DNA of 64,000 bases, from the NCBI RefSeq assembly GCF_905220975.1, contig NZ_CAJNBK010000007.1, forward strand, positions 229,302-293,301. Direction: 5' to 3'. This DNA comes from Paraburkholderia haematera. Lineage in GTDB: Bacteria > Pseudomonadota > Gammaproteobacteria > Burkholderiales > Burkholderiaceae. Positions 16,185 through 24,980 of the stretch are shown piece by piece. Below the pieces are notes generated by a model that was not told the origin of the DNA, did no database searches, and was given only the letters and a program-made list of their open reading frames with translations. The number at the start of each line of letters is the position of its first letter. Position 1 is the stretch's first letter. The position numbers were made by a program, and so were the translations under genes.

Positions 16185-16931
16185 TTAGCGCGAACCGCCG
16201 CTGGCAATCAGGCTTTCGCCGGTCATCCAGCGCGAGTCGTCGGAGGCGAGGAATGCCACGACGTCCGCGATATCGTCGGGTTGACCGATGCGGCCAAGCG
16301 GCGTCGTGCTGACCGCCCACGCCTCGAAGTCCGAGCCGATGAAGCCAGCACTATGCGTGCCTTCAGTTTCCACCATGCCGGGATTCACGGAGTTGACGCG
16401 AATCTTGCGCGGGCCGAGTTCACGTGCGAGCACGCCGGTGATAGCGTCCACCGCGCCCTTGGTGGCCGTATAGACCGCGCTGCCCGGCGGCGTAATGCGG
16501 CTGACAACCGAGCTGACGTTCACAATGCTGCCACCTTCGCCCAGATGCTTCGCCGCCGCTTGCGTGACCAGCAGCAGGCCCAGCACGTTCACATTGAACT
16601 GCTTATGGAAGTGCTCTTCGGTGATCTCTTCGATCGGTGCCATCTCGTACACGCCGGAATTGTTGACGAGCACGTCGAGGCGGCCATACGTTTCGACTGC
16701 CGCATCGATGATGCCCTTCGCGTCGGCGGCCTTGGACACATCGCCTGCAATTGCCACTGCCTTGCCGCCCGCCGCGGTAATTGCTGCGACCACATCGTCC
16801 GCGCCTGCCTTGCTGGACGCATAGTTCACCACCACCGAGGCGCCCTGCGCCGCCAGTGCCTTCGCAATCGCGGCGCCGATGCCTTTCGATGCGCCCGTTA
16901 CAACCGCAACCTTACCTGTGAGCTTGCTCAT
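16185..16931 (-). CDS. SDR family oxidoreductase (FabG/glucose-dehydrogenase-like)
   Basis: A 248-residue classical SDR beginning MSKLTGKVAVVTGASKGIG. The longer frame up to 17240 runs through non-conserved sequence and is rejected. It contains NNSG, the catalytic Ser in NVSSVVS, the YTATK Tyr/Lys pair and the C-terminal SDDSRWMTGE. The family includes 3-oxoacyl-ACP-reductase-like and glucose 1-dehydrogenase-like enzymes; the true substrate cannot be read. Isolated, with no operon partner. Confidence 0.87.
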   Translation of the reverse strand: MSKLTGKVAVVTGASKGIGAAIAKALAAQGASVVVNYASSKAGADDVVAAITAAGGKAVAIAGDVSKAADAKGIIDAAVETYGRLDVLVNNSGVYEMAPIEEITEEHFHKQFNVNVLGLLLVTQAAAKHLGEGGSIVNVSSVVSRITPPGSAVYTATKGAVDAITGVLARELGPRKIRVNSVNPGMVETEGTHSAGFIGSDFEAWAVSTTPLGRIGQPDDIADVVAFLASDDSRWMTGESLIASGGSR

Positions 16932-17139
16932 GATCGATTCCTTTAGACGAAGTTCGCGCCGACGTGCCATCGCGGAGAGTCGCGACGCTGACGCCGATGA
17001 AGCTGGAAATGCAGTGGCGCTGTCACTGGACACAATGTAGGCACACGGGCCGCAGGGATAAAGCGGCTGGAGACGAATAGATACGTCGGATGAGCCGAAC
17101 AATCGGCAAGACGTTGGGGGCGGAACGCACGAGGGAAGG

Positions 17140-17331
17140 TCAAACAAAAGCACGGCGGGCACCGGCGTTGACGCCGGCGCGACACCCGCCTGCTTCATCG
17201 CCTGGACGCAAACCCGCAAAAAACGACTGCGCGTTCGCATCGAGCGTCTCGATGTGATACCCGCCTTCCTGCACGATCAACGTCGGCAGTTTTAGCGCAC
17301 CGGGTTGGCCGCCGAGTTTGCCGAAGCCCAG
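17140..17331 (-). pseudogene. C-terminal remnant of an acetylpolyamine amidohydrolase/histone-deacetylase-like gene
   Basis: Reading the minus strand from 17331 gives LGFGKLGG, then LKLPTLIVQEGGYHIETL and NAQSFFAGL. This is the conserved end of class II HDAC-like acetylpolyamine amidohydrolases (LPTLIVQEGGY with the catalytic-site Tyr). A TAG stop (17332-17334) precedes it in frame and the rest of the enzyme (about 280 residues) is absent, so it is a gene relic. Confidence 0.68.
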
Positions 17332-17355
17332 CTAACCGGGGATGAACCTGACGGT

Positions 17356-17472
17356 TCACCGATTTCCGCATTTGCGGATGAACGCGATCTGCACCGCCAC
17401 ACTTGCCAGCACGGCCAACGCGCCTAACGTATCCAGAATAGTCGACCACACAATCCAGCCCTCCTGCTTCAC
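17356..17472 (-). CDS. possible small membrane peptide (38 aa)
   Basis: A GTG-initiated frame of 38 residues, VKQEGWIVWSTILD.. with one hydrophobic stretch (LGALAVLASVAVQIAFI) and a basic end (RKCGNR). It fits a single-span membrane peptide following the TSUP permease on the same strand, 16 bases downstream. The ribosome site is poor and no homologue is recognised, so it may be chance or part of the neighbouring relic region. Confidence 0.2.
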   Translation of the reverse strand: MKQEGWIVWSTILDTLGALAVLASVAVQIAFIRKCGNR

Positions 17473-17488
17473 GCTCCCCACTTCATGA

Positions 17489-18238
17489 TCAAACGAATGC
17501 GCGCACCAGTAACTGAATACCCAGGCCGAGCAGACAAAGAAAAAACCAACGGCGGAAGGTCACCGGACTAATGTGCCCGCGCACCCGTTGGCCGATCCAC
17601 ATGCCGAGCAAGGCGGGCACCACGGCGCCAAGCGACTCGCCCAGGTCGTCGACCGCAAATACATGCTCCCGTGTCAGGCCGATAGCGAGCGCGATGGTGG
17701 AAACGGTGAACGACAGGCCGAGGGCCTGAACCAGGTCCTCCTTTTTTAACGTTAACCCCTGAAGATAAGGCACCGCCGGCACGACGAACACGCCGGTCCC
17801 TCCCGTGATCGCGCCGGTGACCACGCCGACCGCCGGCGACAGCCAGCGCTCGTGTCGTGCCGGCACCGAGAAGCGCCAGGCCATCAGCCCGGCCGCGGCA
17901 TAGAGCGTCAACGCGGCGCCCAACCCGGCCACGGCCCATTCGCCACCGCCGCCCGCAATGAACGACGCAGCCGCGAGCGTGCCCGCGACGATGCCCACCA
18001 TCATCGGCCACAAACGCTTGACCAACTCCCGCACGCCGGGCCCCGCGAACAGTTGCCAGACGTTCGTGACGAACGATGGCAGCAACAGCATCGCGGCAGC
18101 CTGCGCCGGCAGCATCAGCGTCCCGAGCACGCCCATGGCGACGGTCGGCAGGCCCATGCCGGTCACGCCCTTGACGAAGCCGGCCAGCACGAAAGTCGCG
18201 GCAATCACGCTCGCATGCAGCGCAAAAGAAGAGGTCAT
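17489..18238 (-). CDS. TSUP (TauE/SafE) family membrane permease
   Basis: A 249-residue integral membrane protein with about eight hydrophobic segments and the family motif GFVKGVTGMGLPTVAMG near the N-terminus, repeated in degenerate form at TGAITGGTGVFVVP. This duplication is typical of TSUP transporters, which export or import sulfonates, sulfite or other organic anions. The ATG at 18238 is preferred (start MTSSFALHAS); a longer frame from 18295 adds a polar leader unlike the family. Divergent from a LysR gene. Substrate not determinable. Confidence 0.83.
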   Translation of the reverse strand: MTSSFALHASVIAATFVLAGFVKGVTGMGLPTVAMGVLGTLMLPAQAAAMLLLPSFVTNVWQLFAGPGVRELVKRLWPMMVGIVAGTLAAASFIAGGGGEWAVAGLGAALTLYAAAGLMAWRFSVPARHERWLSPAVGVVTGAITGGTGVFVVPAVPYLQGLTLKKEDLVQALGLSFTVSTIALAIGLTREHVFAVDDLGESLGAVVPALLGMWIGQRVRGHISPVTFRRWFFLCLLGLGIQLLVRAFV

Positions 18239-18393
18239 GGGGATGATGTTCTGGATGTCATGTGAGCGATTTTCGATTACCGCGGCGGCGCCCACAATGC
18301 GTAAGATACGTACTGTGACTTAGGCTAGGGCTAAGGCTGAAACCGCACCCGCAACTCCAGTCACGGTTGCGCCACCCACTCTAATCCGACTCC

Positions 18394-19284
18394 ATGCGCT
18401 TCGATCTGATCGACCTCCGCCTTTTCCTGAACATCCTCGACACCGGCAGCATCACGCATGGCGCGGCGCGCGCGAACATGTCGCTGCCGTCGGCCAGCGC
18501 GCGTTTGCGCGGCATGGAAGATGCATTGGGCGTGCCGTTGCTGGAGCGCGGCCGGCGCGGCGTGGAGTCCACGGCGACAGGCGACACGCTTGCGCATCAC
18601 GCGAGACTCGTGCTCGGCCAGATCGACCGGATGCAAGGCGAACTCGGCGAACATCAGGCCGGGAGCAAAGCCTGCATCCGTCTGTGGACCAATACCGCCG
18701 CGATCACCGAGTTTTTGCCCTCAGCGATTGGTCTCTTTTTGCGCGATCACCCCAACGTGCAGATCGATCTGAAGGAACGGCAAAGCAGCGAAACCGTGAA
18801 AGCGGTGCTGACCGGCGCGGCGGAGATCGGCATCATCTCGGATGCCGTCGAACACGGCGCGTTGCAGACGCTGCCCTTCGCCGTCGACAAACTCGTGCTG
18901 GTCACGAGCCGGGACGACCCGCTAGCCGCGCGGCGCCGCGTGACGCTTGCGGAAGTGGCTGACCGTGAATTCATCGGCCTGAGCACGAGCAGCGCGTTGC
19001 ACGCATACCTGGGCGAACGCGCCCTGCTATCCGGACAGCCGCTCAGCGTCCGTGCGCATATGCGGACCTTCGACAGCATCTGCTGCATGGTCGAACAGGG
19101 CGCGGGCATCGCCATCGTGCCTGCCACCGCCGCGAAACGCTATCGCGGCACGCCGGGCATTCGCACGATCGAACTGACGGACAGTTGGGCGACGCGTCAG
19201 TTGCTGATCTGCATGCGCGACCTGAACGCGCTGAAACGGCCGGAAAAGGCGCTGGTCCGGCATCTGGCGGGTGTCGAAGGATGA
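18394..19284 (+). CDS. LysR family transcriptional regulator
   Basis: A 296-residue LysR regulator starting MRFDLIDLRLFLNILDTGSI, with helix-turn-helix sequence RANMSLPSASARLRGMEDALG. It belongs to the clade often adjacent to TSUP permeases (effector domain QIDLKERQSSETVKAVL). The 155-base divergent spacer to the permease suggests local control. Confidence 0.87.
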   Translation: MRFDLIDLRLFLNILDTGSITHGAARANMSLPSASARLRGMEDALGVPLLERGRRGVESTATGDTLAHHARLVLGQIDRMQGELGEHQAGSKACIRLWTNTAAITEFLPSAIGLFLRDHPNVQIDLKERQSSETVKAVLTGAAEIGIISDAVEHGALQTLPFAVDKLVLVTSRDDPLAARRRVTLAEVADREFIGLSTSSALHAYLGERALLSGQPLSVRAHMRTFDSICCMVEQGAGIAIVPATAAKRYRGTPGIRTIELTDSWATRQLLICMRDLNALKRPEKALVRHLAGVEG

Positions 19285-19451
19285 CGAAGGTGTAGGGCTG
19301 ACACTCAATTATCAATACGGTTTATTTGACAACCTATTTTTAATCGATTTGCCTGATTGTCGGCTGTTTCTTATCCTTGAAGCACAACCGGCCACCGCGC
19401 ATTGCATGCGGCGGCCGCTCTGCCCCTCTCTGTCCATTGGACGGCAAGATC

Positions 19452-20429
19452 ATGGAAAGAACCACCTTCAGCGTACGCGTCGACAGCGTGCGCGACGAAG
19501 CGCACGGCGTGCGCTCGTTCAGCGTCTCGCGTCTGGACGGACAACCGTTCGACGGTTACGAACCCGGCGCGCATATCGACGTGACCGTGCCCTCGGGCGT
19601 CACGCGGCAATATTCCTTGTGCGGCGATCCGGATCATCGTGACGCGCACCTGTTTGCCGTCAAACGTGAAGACGCGTCGCGCGGCGGTTCGCGCTCGCTG
19701 CATGACGATGTGACGATAGGCAGCGAATTGACGGTCGGCGCGCCGCGCAATCTGTTCCAACTTGCGCCCGGTGCGAGCGAACACATACTGGTTGCAGCGG
19801 GCATTGGCGTGACACCGCTATTGAGCATGGCGTACCGGTTGCTCAAGCAGAAGCAGCCCTTCGTATTGCATTATTTCGCGCGCAGTGCGGAGCACGCGGC
19901 GTTCTTGCCGTTGCTCTCGCGCGCGCCGTTCAGCGATTACGTGCGGCTTCATTTCGGCGTCGAACGGGAACAGCTCGATACGGTGCTGGCCGACTGCGTG
20001 GCAAGCGCGCGTGAAGGCTCGCACCTCTATACCTGCGGCCCGGCGCCCTTCATGGAGCGTGTGGTGGCAATAGGCGAAAAGCGCCTTGCTGCCGAAGCGA
20101 TTCACCTTGAACGCTTTGCGGCCGAGCCCGCTTCGGCGGCCAGCGGTGAATCGAACACGCTCGATTCATTCGAAGTGCGAATCGCCAGCAGCGGTGCAAC
20201 GGTCCACGTGGACAAACACACGACGATCGTCGCCGCGCTGGCGTCGATCGGTATCGAAGTCGATACGTCATGTGGTGAAGGCGTATGCGGGACCTGCATG
20301 GTCGACGTGGTGAGCGGCACGCCCGAGCATCGCGACCACTGTCTGAGCAAAGCGGAAAGAGCCGGCGGCAAGGTGATCTGCTGCTGCGTGTCACGCGCGG
20401 CTTCGCCGTTGCTGGTACTCGATCTTTAA
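19452..20429 (+). CDS. iacF: oxygenase reductase (FMN/NAD/2Fe-2S), IacF-like
   Basis: A 325-residue electron-transfer protein of the phthalate-dioxygenase-reductase type. It has an N-terminal flavin domain (RQYSLCGDP), an NAD domain (GIGVTPLLSM, YTCGPAPFM) and a C-terminal plant-type ferredoxin with Cys274, Cys279, Cys282 and Cys310 as probable 2Fe-2S ligands. The ATG at 19452 begins the conserved domain; the longer frame from 19377 uses TTG and precedes homology. It probably supplies electrons to the Rieske oxygenase IacCD 5 kb away; it lies beside cat genes, as in Paraburkholderia iac regions. A generic VanB-like reductase remains possible. Confidence 0.8.
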   Translation: MERTTFSVRVDSVRDEAHGVRSFSVSRLDGQPFDGYEPGAHIDVTVPSGVTRQYSLCGDPDHRDAHLFAVKREDASRGGSRSLHDDVTIGSELTVGAPRNLFQLAPGASEHILVAAGIGVTPLLSMAYRLLKQKQPFVLHYFARSAEHAAFLPLLSRAPFSDYVRLHFGVEREQLDTVLADCVASAREGSHLYTCGPAPFMERVVAIGEKRLAAEAIHLERFAAEPASAASGESNTLDSFEVRIASSGATVHVDKHTTIVAALASIGIEVDTSCGEGVCGTCMVDVVSGTPEHRDHCLSKAERAGGKVICCCVSRAASPLLVLDL

Positions 20430-20458
20430 GACTCGATCTTCAGACCTTCAGCGCAACC

Positions 20459-20488
20459 AGGTGCTGCATTCGCAGCACCTTCTTTCTT
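20459..20488 (+). terminator. Rho-independent terminator after iacF
   Basis: A perfect 9-bp stem AGGTGCTGC/GCAGCACCT with loop ATTC, followed by TCTTTCTT on the plus strand. It lies between the convergent iacF and catC. Confidence 0.8.
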
Positions 20489-20506
20489 GCGCCCCCTGTT
20501 GCAGCC

Positions 20507-20797
20507 TTACCGGTCGTCGTCGCGAATCGACGATGCATGCCGGCACAACGCGCGCACTTCGACATCCATATACGGAAACAGCGGCAACTGGCTCAGCACG
20601 TCGTGCAGATGCGCGGGGCTTTCCACGTCGAACACGCTGATATTCGCGTAGCGGCCGGCAATACGCCACAGGTGCCGCCACACGCCCTCCTGTTGCAGCC
20701 TCTGCGACATCGCCTTCTCTTCGGACTTCAGGCGCGCGGCGCGCTCCGCGTCCAGGTCATTCGGCAAATTGACGGTCATCTCAACGTGAAACAGCAT
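20507..20797 (-). CDS. catC: muconolactone delta-isomerase
   Basis: A 96-residue protein matching the full length of CatC, beginning MLFHVEMTVNLP with ERAARLKSEEKA, GVWRHLWRIAGRYANISVFDV and LPLFPYMDVEV, the family's conserved blocks. It converts (+)-muconolactone to the 3-oxoadipate enol-lactone in the cytoplasm. Last gene of a catB-catA-catC order, separated from catA by 124 bases that contain a hairpin with a T-run. Confidence 0.96.
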   Translation of the reverse strand: MLFHVEMTVNLPNDLDAERAARLKSEEKAMSQRLQQEGVWRHLWRIAGRYANISVFDVESPAHLHDVLSQLPLFPYMDVEVRALCRHASSIRDDDR

Positions 20798-20825
20798 GTT
20801 TGCGCTCCTTGGCTTTTCGGTAACG

Positions 20826-20866
20826 AAAAAACCTGGCTGCCCGGAAAACGATGCCGCGCAGCCAGG
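20826..20866 (-). terminator. intrinsic terminator/attenuator between catA and catC
   Basis: On the minus strand a 9-bp stem CCTGGCTGC/GCAGCCAGG with a ~17-base loop is followed by TTTTTT. It sits after catA and just before catC, so it would reduce read-through to catC unless catC has its own promoter. Confidence 0.72.
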
Positions 20867-20921
20867 GTCGATCGATTCATGCGGTACATCCCTACCTTTC
20901 AGGCGTTACAGCGTTGCAGCC

Positions 20922-21830
20922 TCAGGCTTCCGCGCGCAAGCGCTCCACTTCCGCGCCCGGCACATTGTCGCGTTCCTTGAACAGCGTGAAGTCGAAATCG
21001 ATCAGCGCGAACTTGCCTTCCACGCTATAGGGTTTGCCTTCCGCGCCTTCAGCCTGCTTGACGGCCGGCACGAGCCCGTCGCGCGTGGCGAACGCAAAGT
21101 CGTCCCACAGATACGGATCGCCGTCGATGTTGATCTGCGTGGTCAGCTTGCGGCAGCCCGGCGACGATACGAAGAAGTGGATATGCGCCGGACGATGCCC
21201 ATGACGGCCCAACTGATCAAGAAGCAACTGCGTCTGTCCTTGCGGCGGCACCGAGTAACCCACCGGCACCACGCTGCGGAAGCTGTACTTGCCTTCGGCA
21301 TCGGTGCGAATCGAGCGGCGCAGATTGAAGGCCGGCTGTGACTTGTCGAAGTACGAGTAGTTGCCGAGGTGATTCGCATGCCACACTTCGACCAGCGCAT
21401 TCGCGAGCGGCTTGCTGTCTTCGCCGAACACGCGACCGCGCATCACCAGCGTCTGACCGGGATCGGTGCCGTCATCCAGTCGCGCATGACCTTCGAAAAC
21501 CGGCGCGCCCGCCACATACAACGGTCCTTCAATCGTGCGCGGCGTGCCGCCTTCGATGCCGGCCTTCGCTTCGGCTTCGTCCATACGCAGATCAAGAAAG
21601 TGCTCGAAACCGAGGCCCGCGGCCAACAGACCGAGCTCGCCGCTCTTGCCCGCGTCGCCGAGATAATTCAGCGCGGTCCAGAATTCGGCGGGTTGGACGT
21701 CGAGGTCTTCGATCGTGTAGAACAGATCCTGCACGATACGGTTGACGATCTGCTTCGTGCGCGGATTGCCTTCACTAGTGGCGCTGTCGTTGATTTTCTG
21801 CAGCAGCGCGTCGATGGCTTGCTTGTTCAT
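20922..21830 (-). CDS. catA: catechol 1,2-dioxygenase
   Basis: A 302-residue intradiol dioxygenase that cleaves catechol to cis,cis-muconate using non-haem Fe(III). The predicted ligands are Tyr158, Tyr192, His216 and His218 (the last two in RPAHIHFF), with the same spacing as in known CatA enzymes. An N-terminal helical linker domain (residues 1-~95) precedes the beta-sandwich catalytic domain. It acts downstream of IAA breakdown, whose iac genes flank it. It lies 51 bases after catB on the same strand. Confidence 0.97.
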   Translation of the reverse strand: MNKQAIDALLQKINDSATSEGNPRTKQIVNRIVQDLFYTIEDLDVQPAEFWTALNYLGDAGKSGELGLLAAGLGFEHFLDLRMDEAEAKAGIEGGTPRTIEGPLYVAGAPVFEGHARLDDGTDPGQTLVMRGRVFGEDSKPLANALVEVWHANHLGNYSYFDKSQPAFNLRRSIRTDAEGKYSFRSVVPVGYSVPPQGQTQLLLDQLGRHGHRPAHIHFFVSSPGCRKLTTQINIDGDPYLWDDFAFATRDGLVPAVKQAEGAEGKPYSVEGKFALIDFDFTLFKERDNVPGAEVERLRAEA

Positions 21831-21881
21831 GGGGTATCTCCTTCGTTTAATGTTCGTGGCGGCTGGCGGATGACCCGTCAG

Positions 21882-23039
21882 TCAGTGGGTAATGACGCTT
21901 GCGCCCTTGCGTGAATCGCGCCGCAAGCGGTCGATCTTGTCCCAGTCGAGCGCGATGCCAAGACCCGGCCCTTGGGGAAGATGCAAAGCAAAGTTCTCGT
22001 AACGCAGCGGTTCCGTGAGAATCTCTTCGGTCAGCAGCAACGGCCCGAACAGTTCGGTACCCCACTTCAGGTCGCCAAAGGTGCTGAAGAGTTGCGCCGA
22101 GGCGATGGTGCCCACCGCGCCTTCGAGCATCGTGCCGCCATACAGGTCGATGTTTGCGGCGAGCGCAATTGCCGCCACGCTCGCCGCGCCCGTCAGGCCA
22201 CCCGATTGCGCAATCTTCACGGCGAAGACGTCGGCCGCGCGCGCGCTGGCAAGCGCGAATGCATCGGCTGGGCCGTGCAAGGCTTCATCGGCCATGATCG
22301 GCACCTGAGCGAGATCGGTCAGACGTTTGAGGCCGGCCCGGTTCTCCGCGGCGATCGGTTGCTCGATCAGCGCAATACCCGCCTCGGCGAACCGCTTGCC
22401 GGCCCAGATCGCTTCCGATTCCGTCCATGCCTGGTTCACGTCGACACGCACTTCACCGCGTCCTTCCAGCGCTTTCTGAATGGCCACCACGTGCGCCACG
22501 TCGTCGGCCAGCGCGCGCGAGCCGATTTTCAGCTTGAATACGCGATGCCGCTTCGCTTCGAAAACACGCTCGGCTTCGTCGATATCGCGGGTCGTGTCGC
22601 CGCTTGCGAGCGTCCATGCAACGTCCACCGAATCGCGCACGCGCCCGCCGAACAGCTCCGACAAGGGCACGCCGAGGCGCTGCGCCTGGGCATCGAACAA
22701 GGCGGTTTCAACCGCCGATCGGGCAAAGCGGTTGCCCTGAAACAGCGCGCGCAGCTTCGCCATCGCAGCGCCCGGACGGGTCGCGTCCATCTGTTTGAGC
22801 AGCGGCGCGAAGTACGTATCGATGTTGACCTTGATACTTTCCGGGCTCTCCTCGCCGTAGGCGAGGCCGCCGATGGTCGTGCCCTCGCCCACGCCGACCA
22901 CGCCGTCGGAAGAGCGGATGCGCACCAGCACGAGCGTCTGGCAGTTCATCGTTGCGACCGAAAGCCGGTGCGGACGAATCGTCGGTACGTCGACGAGAAT
23001 CGTCTCCACGCTCTCGATCTTCACGGGTGTTGCTATCAT
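21882..23039 (-). CDS. catB: muconate cycloisomerase
   Basis: A 385-residue enolase-superfamily enzyme that turns cis,cis-muconate into muconolactone. The KxK pair is at Lys169 and Lys171 in RVFKLKIG. Metal-binding acids lie in RVDVNQAW, LIEQPI and MADEAL, and the C-terminal GGTMLEG is conserved. First gene of the cat operon; its start faces the divergent catR across ~100 bases containing an ATAC-N7-GTAT site. Confidence 0.96.
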   Translation of the reverse strand: MIATPVKIESVETILVDVPTIRPHRLSVATMNCQTLVLVRIRSSDGVVGVGEGTTIGGLAYGEESPESIKVNIDTYFAPLLKQMDATRPGAAMAKLRALFQGNRFARSAVETALFDAQAQRLGVPLSELFGGRVRDSVDVAWTLASGDTTRDIDEAERVFEAKRHRVFKLKIGSRALADDVAHVVAIQKALEGRGEVRVDVNQAWTESEAIWAGKRFAEAGIALIEQPIAAENRAGLKRLTDLAQVPIMADEALHGPADAFALASARAADVFAVKIAQSGGLTGAASVAAIALAANIDLYGGTMLEGAVGTIASAQLFSTFGDLKWGTELFGPLLLTEEILTEPLRYENFALHLPQGPGLGIALDWDKIDRLRRDSRKGASVITH

Positions 23040-23125
23040 TCGTTGCCCTCCTGAACTGCTTTACCGGGAGGACCATAGTAAAAACAAACCCACGAAGCAG
23101 TCCAACACCGATTCCGACTACTTCC

Positions 23126-23140
23126 ATACCTTGGGGGTAT
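23126..23140. promoter_or_regulatory. ATAC-N7-GTAT operator between catB and catR
   Basis: The sequence ATAC-CTTGGGG-GTAT, extended to a CATACC/GGTATG dyad (23125-23141), matches the ATAC-N7-GTAT site known for the muconate-responsive regulators CatM/BenM. It ends two bases before the catR start codon, so occupancy should repress catR while helping activate catB. Confidence 0.6.
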
Positions 23141-23142
23141 GC

Positions 23143-24030
23143 ATGGAACTTCGCCAACTCCGCTATTTCATTGCGGTCGCCGAAGAAATGAACATCACGC
23201 GGGCGGCTAACCGCCTGCATATGACGCAGCCGCCGCTCAGCCGCCAGATCCAGCAGATCGAGGAAAGCGTTGGCCTTGCGCTGTTCGAGCGCGGCTCGCG
23301 GCCGCTGCGCCTGACCGAAGCCGGCCGCATTTTCTATGCGCAGGCCAAGCGTCTGGTCGACGACGCCGACGAACTCGCCCCGCTCACGCGGCGCCTCGCG
23401 CAACTGGCCGAGCGGATCGTGATCGGCTTCGTGCCGTCCACGCTCTATGGCGCGCTGCCCGCGGTGATCCGCGCGTTTCGCGAGGCGGCGCCGCATATCG
23501 AGTTGTCGTTGATCGAAATGTTCACGATCGAGCAACTCGCCGCTCTCAAAGGCGGCCGTATCGACGTGGGTTTCGGCCGCCTGCGTTTCGACGATGCGCA
23601 ACTGGCGCGCGAAGTGCTCGTCGAAGAACGGATGATTGCCGCACTGCCGCAAGACCACGCGCTCGCCCGCCAGAAGAAACCGCTGACGCTTGCCCAGCTC
23701 GCGCAGGAAACGCTGATCGTCTATCCGAGCACGCCGCGGCCGAGCTATGCGGACCAGCAGTTGTCAGCGATGCATGACCACGCGCTGGAGCCCAAGTCCA
23801 TTCATGAAGTGAGGGAATTGCAGACCGCGCTGGGTCTGGTCGCGGCGCAAGTCGGCGTGTGTCTCGTGCCGGAAAGCGTGGAAGGCTTACGCGCGCATGG
23901 CGTGGTGTACCGGCCGGTTCCGGCCGCCAATATCGCGTCGCCGATCATCATGAGCCGCCGCCTGCAGGACGAGTCGCCAACCACGACGTTGCTATGTTCG
24001 CTGGCGCGGGAGTTGTTCAAACGGGTTTGA
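23143..24030 (+). CDS. catR: LysR family regulator of the catechol operon
   Basis: A 295-residue CatR/BenM-type LysR protein starting MELRQLRYFIAVAEEMNITRAA, with LHMTQPPLSRQIQQIEESVG in the helix-turn-helix. The much longer frame from 22873 runs into catB and is rejected. Known relatives activate catBCA in response to cis,cis-muconate. The divergent catB start and the ATAC-N7-GTAT site support the same role here. A GGGGG stretch before the ATG may act as the ribosome site. Confidence 0.9.
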   Translation: MELRQLRYFIAVAEEMNITRAANRLHMTQPPLSRQIQQIEESVGLALFERGSRPLRLTEAGRIFYAQAKRLVDDADELAPLTRRLAQLAERIVIGFVPSTLYGALPAVIRAFREAAPHIELSLIEMFTIEQLAALKGGRIDVGFGRLRFDDAQLAREVLVEERMIAALPQDHALARQKKPLTLAQLAQETLIVYPSTPRPSYADQQLSAMHDHALEPKSIHEVRELQTALGLVAAQVGVCLVPESVEGLRAHGVVYRPVPAANIASPIIMSRRLQDESPTTTLLCSLARELFKRV

Positions 24031-24044
24031 AGAGGCGTCCCGTC

Positions 24045-24977
24045 TCAACGCTCGTCGAACCGCCCCACGATATCGGCCATCAGATTGCGCAACCACACGT
24101 TGCCCTCGTCCTGGTCGAAATGCTCGTGCCAATGCATCGTCACTGCCGCCATCGGCAACGTGACAGGCAACGCGTAAAGCTGAAACCCGCCGTCCCGATT
24201 GAAAATCTGTGCGAGACGCCGCGGCAGCGTCGCGAACAGATCGGTCACGGCCAGCACACTCGGCAAGGCCACGAAATGCGGCAATTCGAGCGCGATATGC
24301 CGGCCTACACCTTGCGCGCGAAACGCATCGTCCAGCGCGTAGTGGCTGTGTTCGACCGAGGTGATCTGCACGTGCGATGCGTCCAGAAACGCCTTCATGC
24401 TCAGCTCTTTCGTACGCGGCAAGCCGCGCCGCTTGCGCGTCATGCAAACGTAAGTCTCCTCGAACAACGCCTGGTGACGCGTGCGCGCGGTCAGCGTCGG
24501 CAGATTGCCGATTGCAAAATCGAGCCGGCTCCCGCGCAACGCATCTTCGATTTCTTCCACCGGCAGCGGCTCGATGCGCAATTTCACGCGCGGCGCCTGC
24601 CGGTGCAACGCCTCGCAAATCGGCGGCAAATACGCCAACTCGCCCGCATCGGACAGCGATAACCTGAAGGTGCGCGTGCTCACTGCCGGATCGAAGTGCT
24701 CTGCGTAGCGCAACGCTTCACGCACGGTATCCAGCGCCCGCGCGACGATACTCGACAGTTCGAGCGCGATCGGCGTGGGCTGCATGCCGGCGCGCGTACG
24801 AATGAACAGCGGGTCGTCGAACAGGGTTCGCAACCGCCCCAACGAATAACTGATAGCCGGCTGCGAGAGCGCAAGCCGCTGGCCGGCCCGCGTGAGGCTG
24901 CGCTCCTCGACGATCGCCTGGAAAACGCGCAGCAGATTGAGGTCGACGTGGTCCAGTGAATTCATCGAGATATCCAT
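24045..24977 (-). CDS. iacR2: LysR family regulator next to iacC (IacR2-like)
   Basis: A 310-residue LysR regulator of the NodD/PcpR-like group (HVDLNLLRVFQAIVEERSL, QRLALSQPAISYSLGRLRTL, DDPLFIRT). It is divergent from the Rieske oxygenase gene iacC with ~90 AT-rich bases between them. In P. phytofirmans a LysR regulator reported to respond to an oxidised IAA intermediate (dioxindole-3-acetate) serves the iac genes; this gene is the best candidate for that regulator here. The symbol is transferred by context and family, not by alignment. Start may be at 24977 or four codons later. Confidence 0.75.
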   Translation of the reverse strand: MDISMNSLDHVDLNLLRVFQAIVEERSLTRAGQRLALSQPAISYSLGRLRTLFDDPLFIRTRAGMQPTPIALELSSIVARALDTVREALRYAEHFDPAVSTRTFRLSLSDAGELAYLPPICEALHRQAPRVKLRIEPLPVEEIEDALRGSRLDFAIGNLPTLTARTRHQALFEETYVCMTRKRRGLPRTKELSMKAFLDASHVQITSVEHSHYALDDAFRAQGVGRHIALELPHFVALPSVLAVTDLFATLPRRLAQIFNRDGGFQLYALPVTLPMAAVTMHWHEHFDQDEGNVWLRNLMADIVGRFDER

Positions 24978-24980
24978 GAG

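Noticed and set aside
16932..17240. N-terminal extension of the SDR to 17240
   Set aside because: The SDR fold begins at MSKLTGKVAVVTG; the upstream sequence is intergenic and overlaps the amidohydrolase relic.
19377..19451. N-terminal extension of IacF from a TTG start
   Set aside because: The extra 25 residues precede all reductase homology and have no ribosome site; the ATG at 19452 fits the family start.
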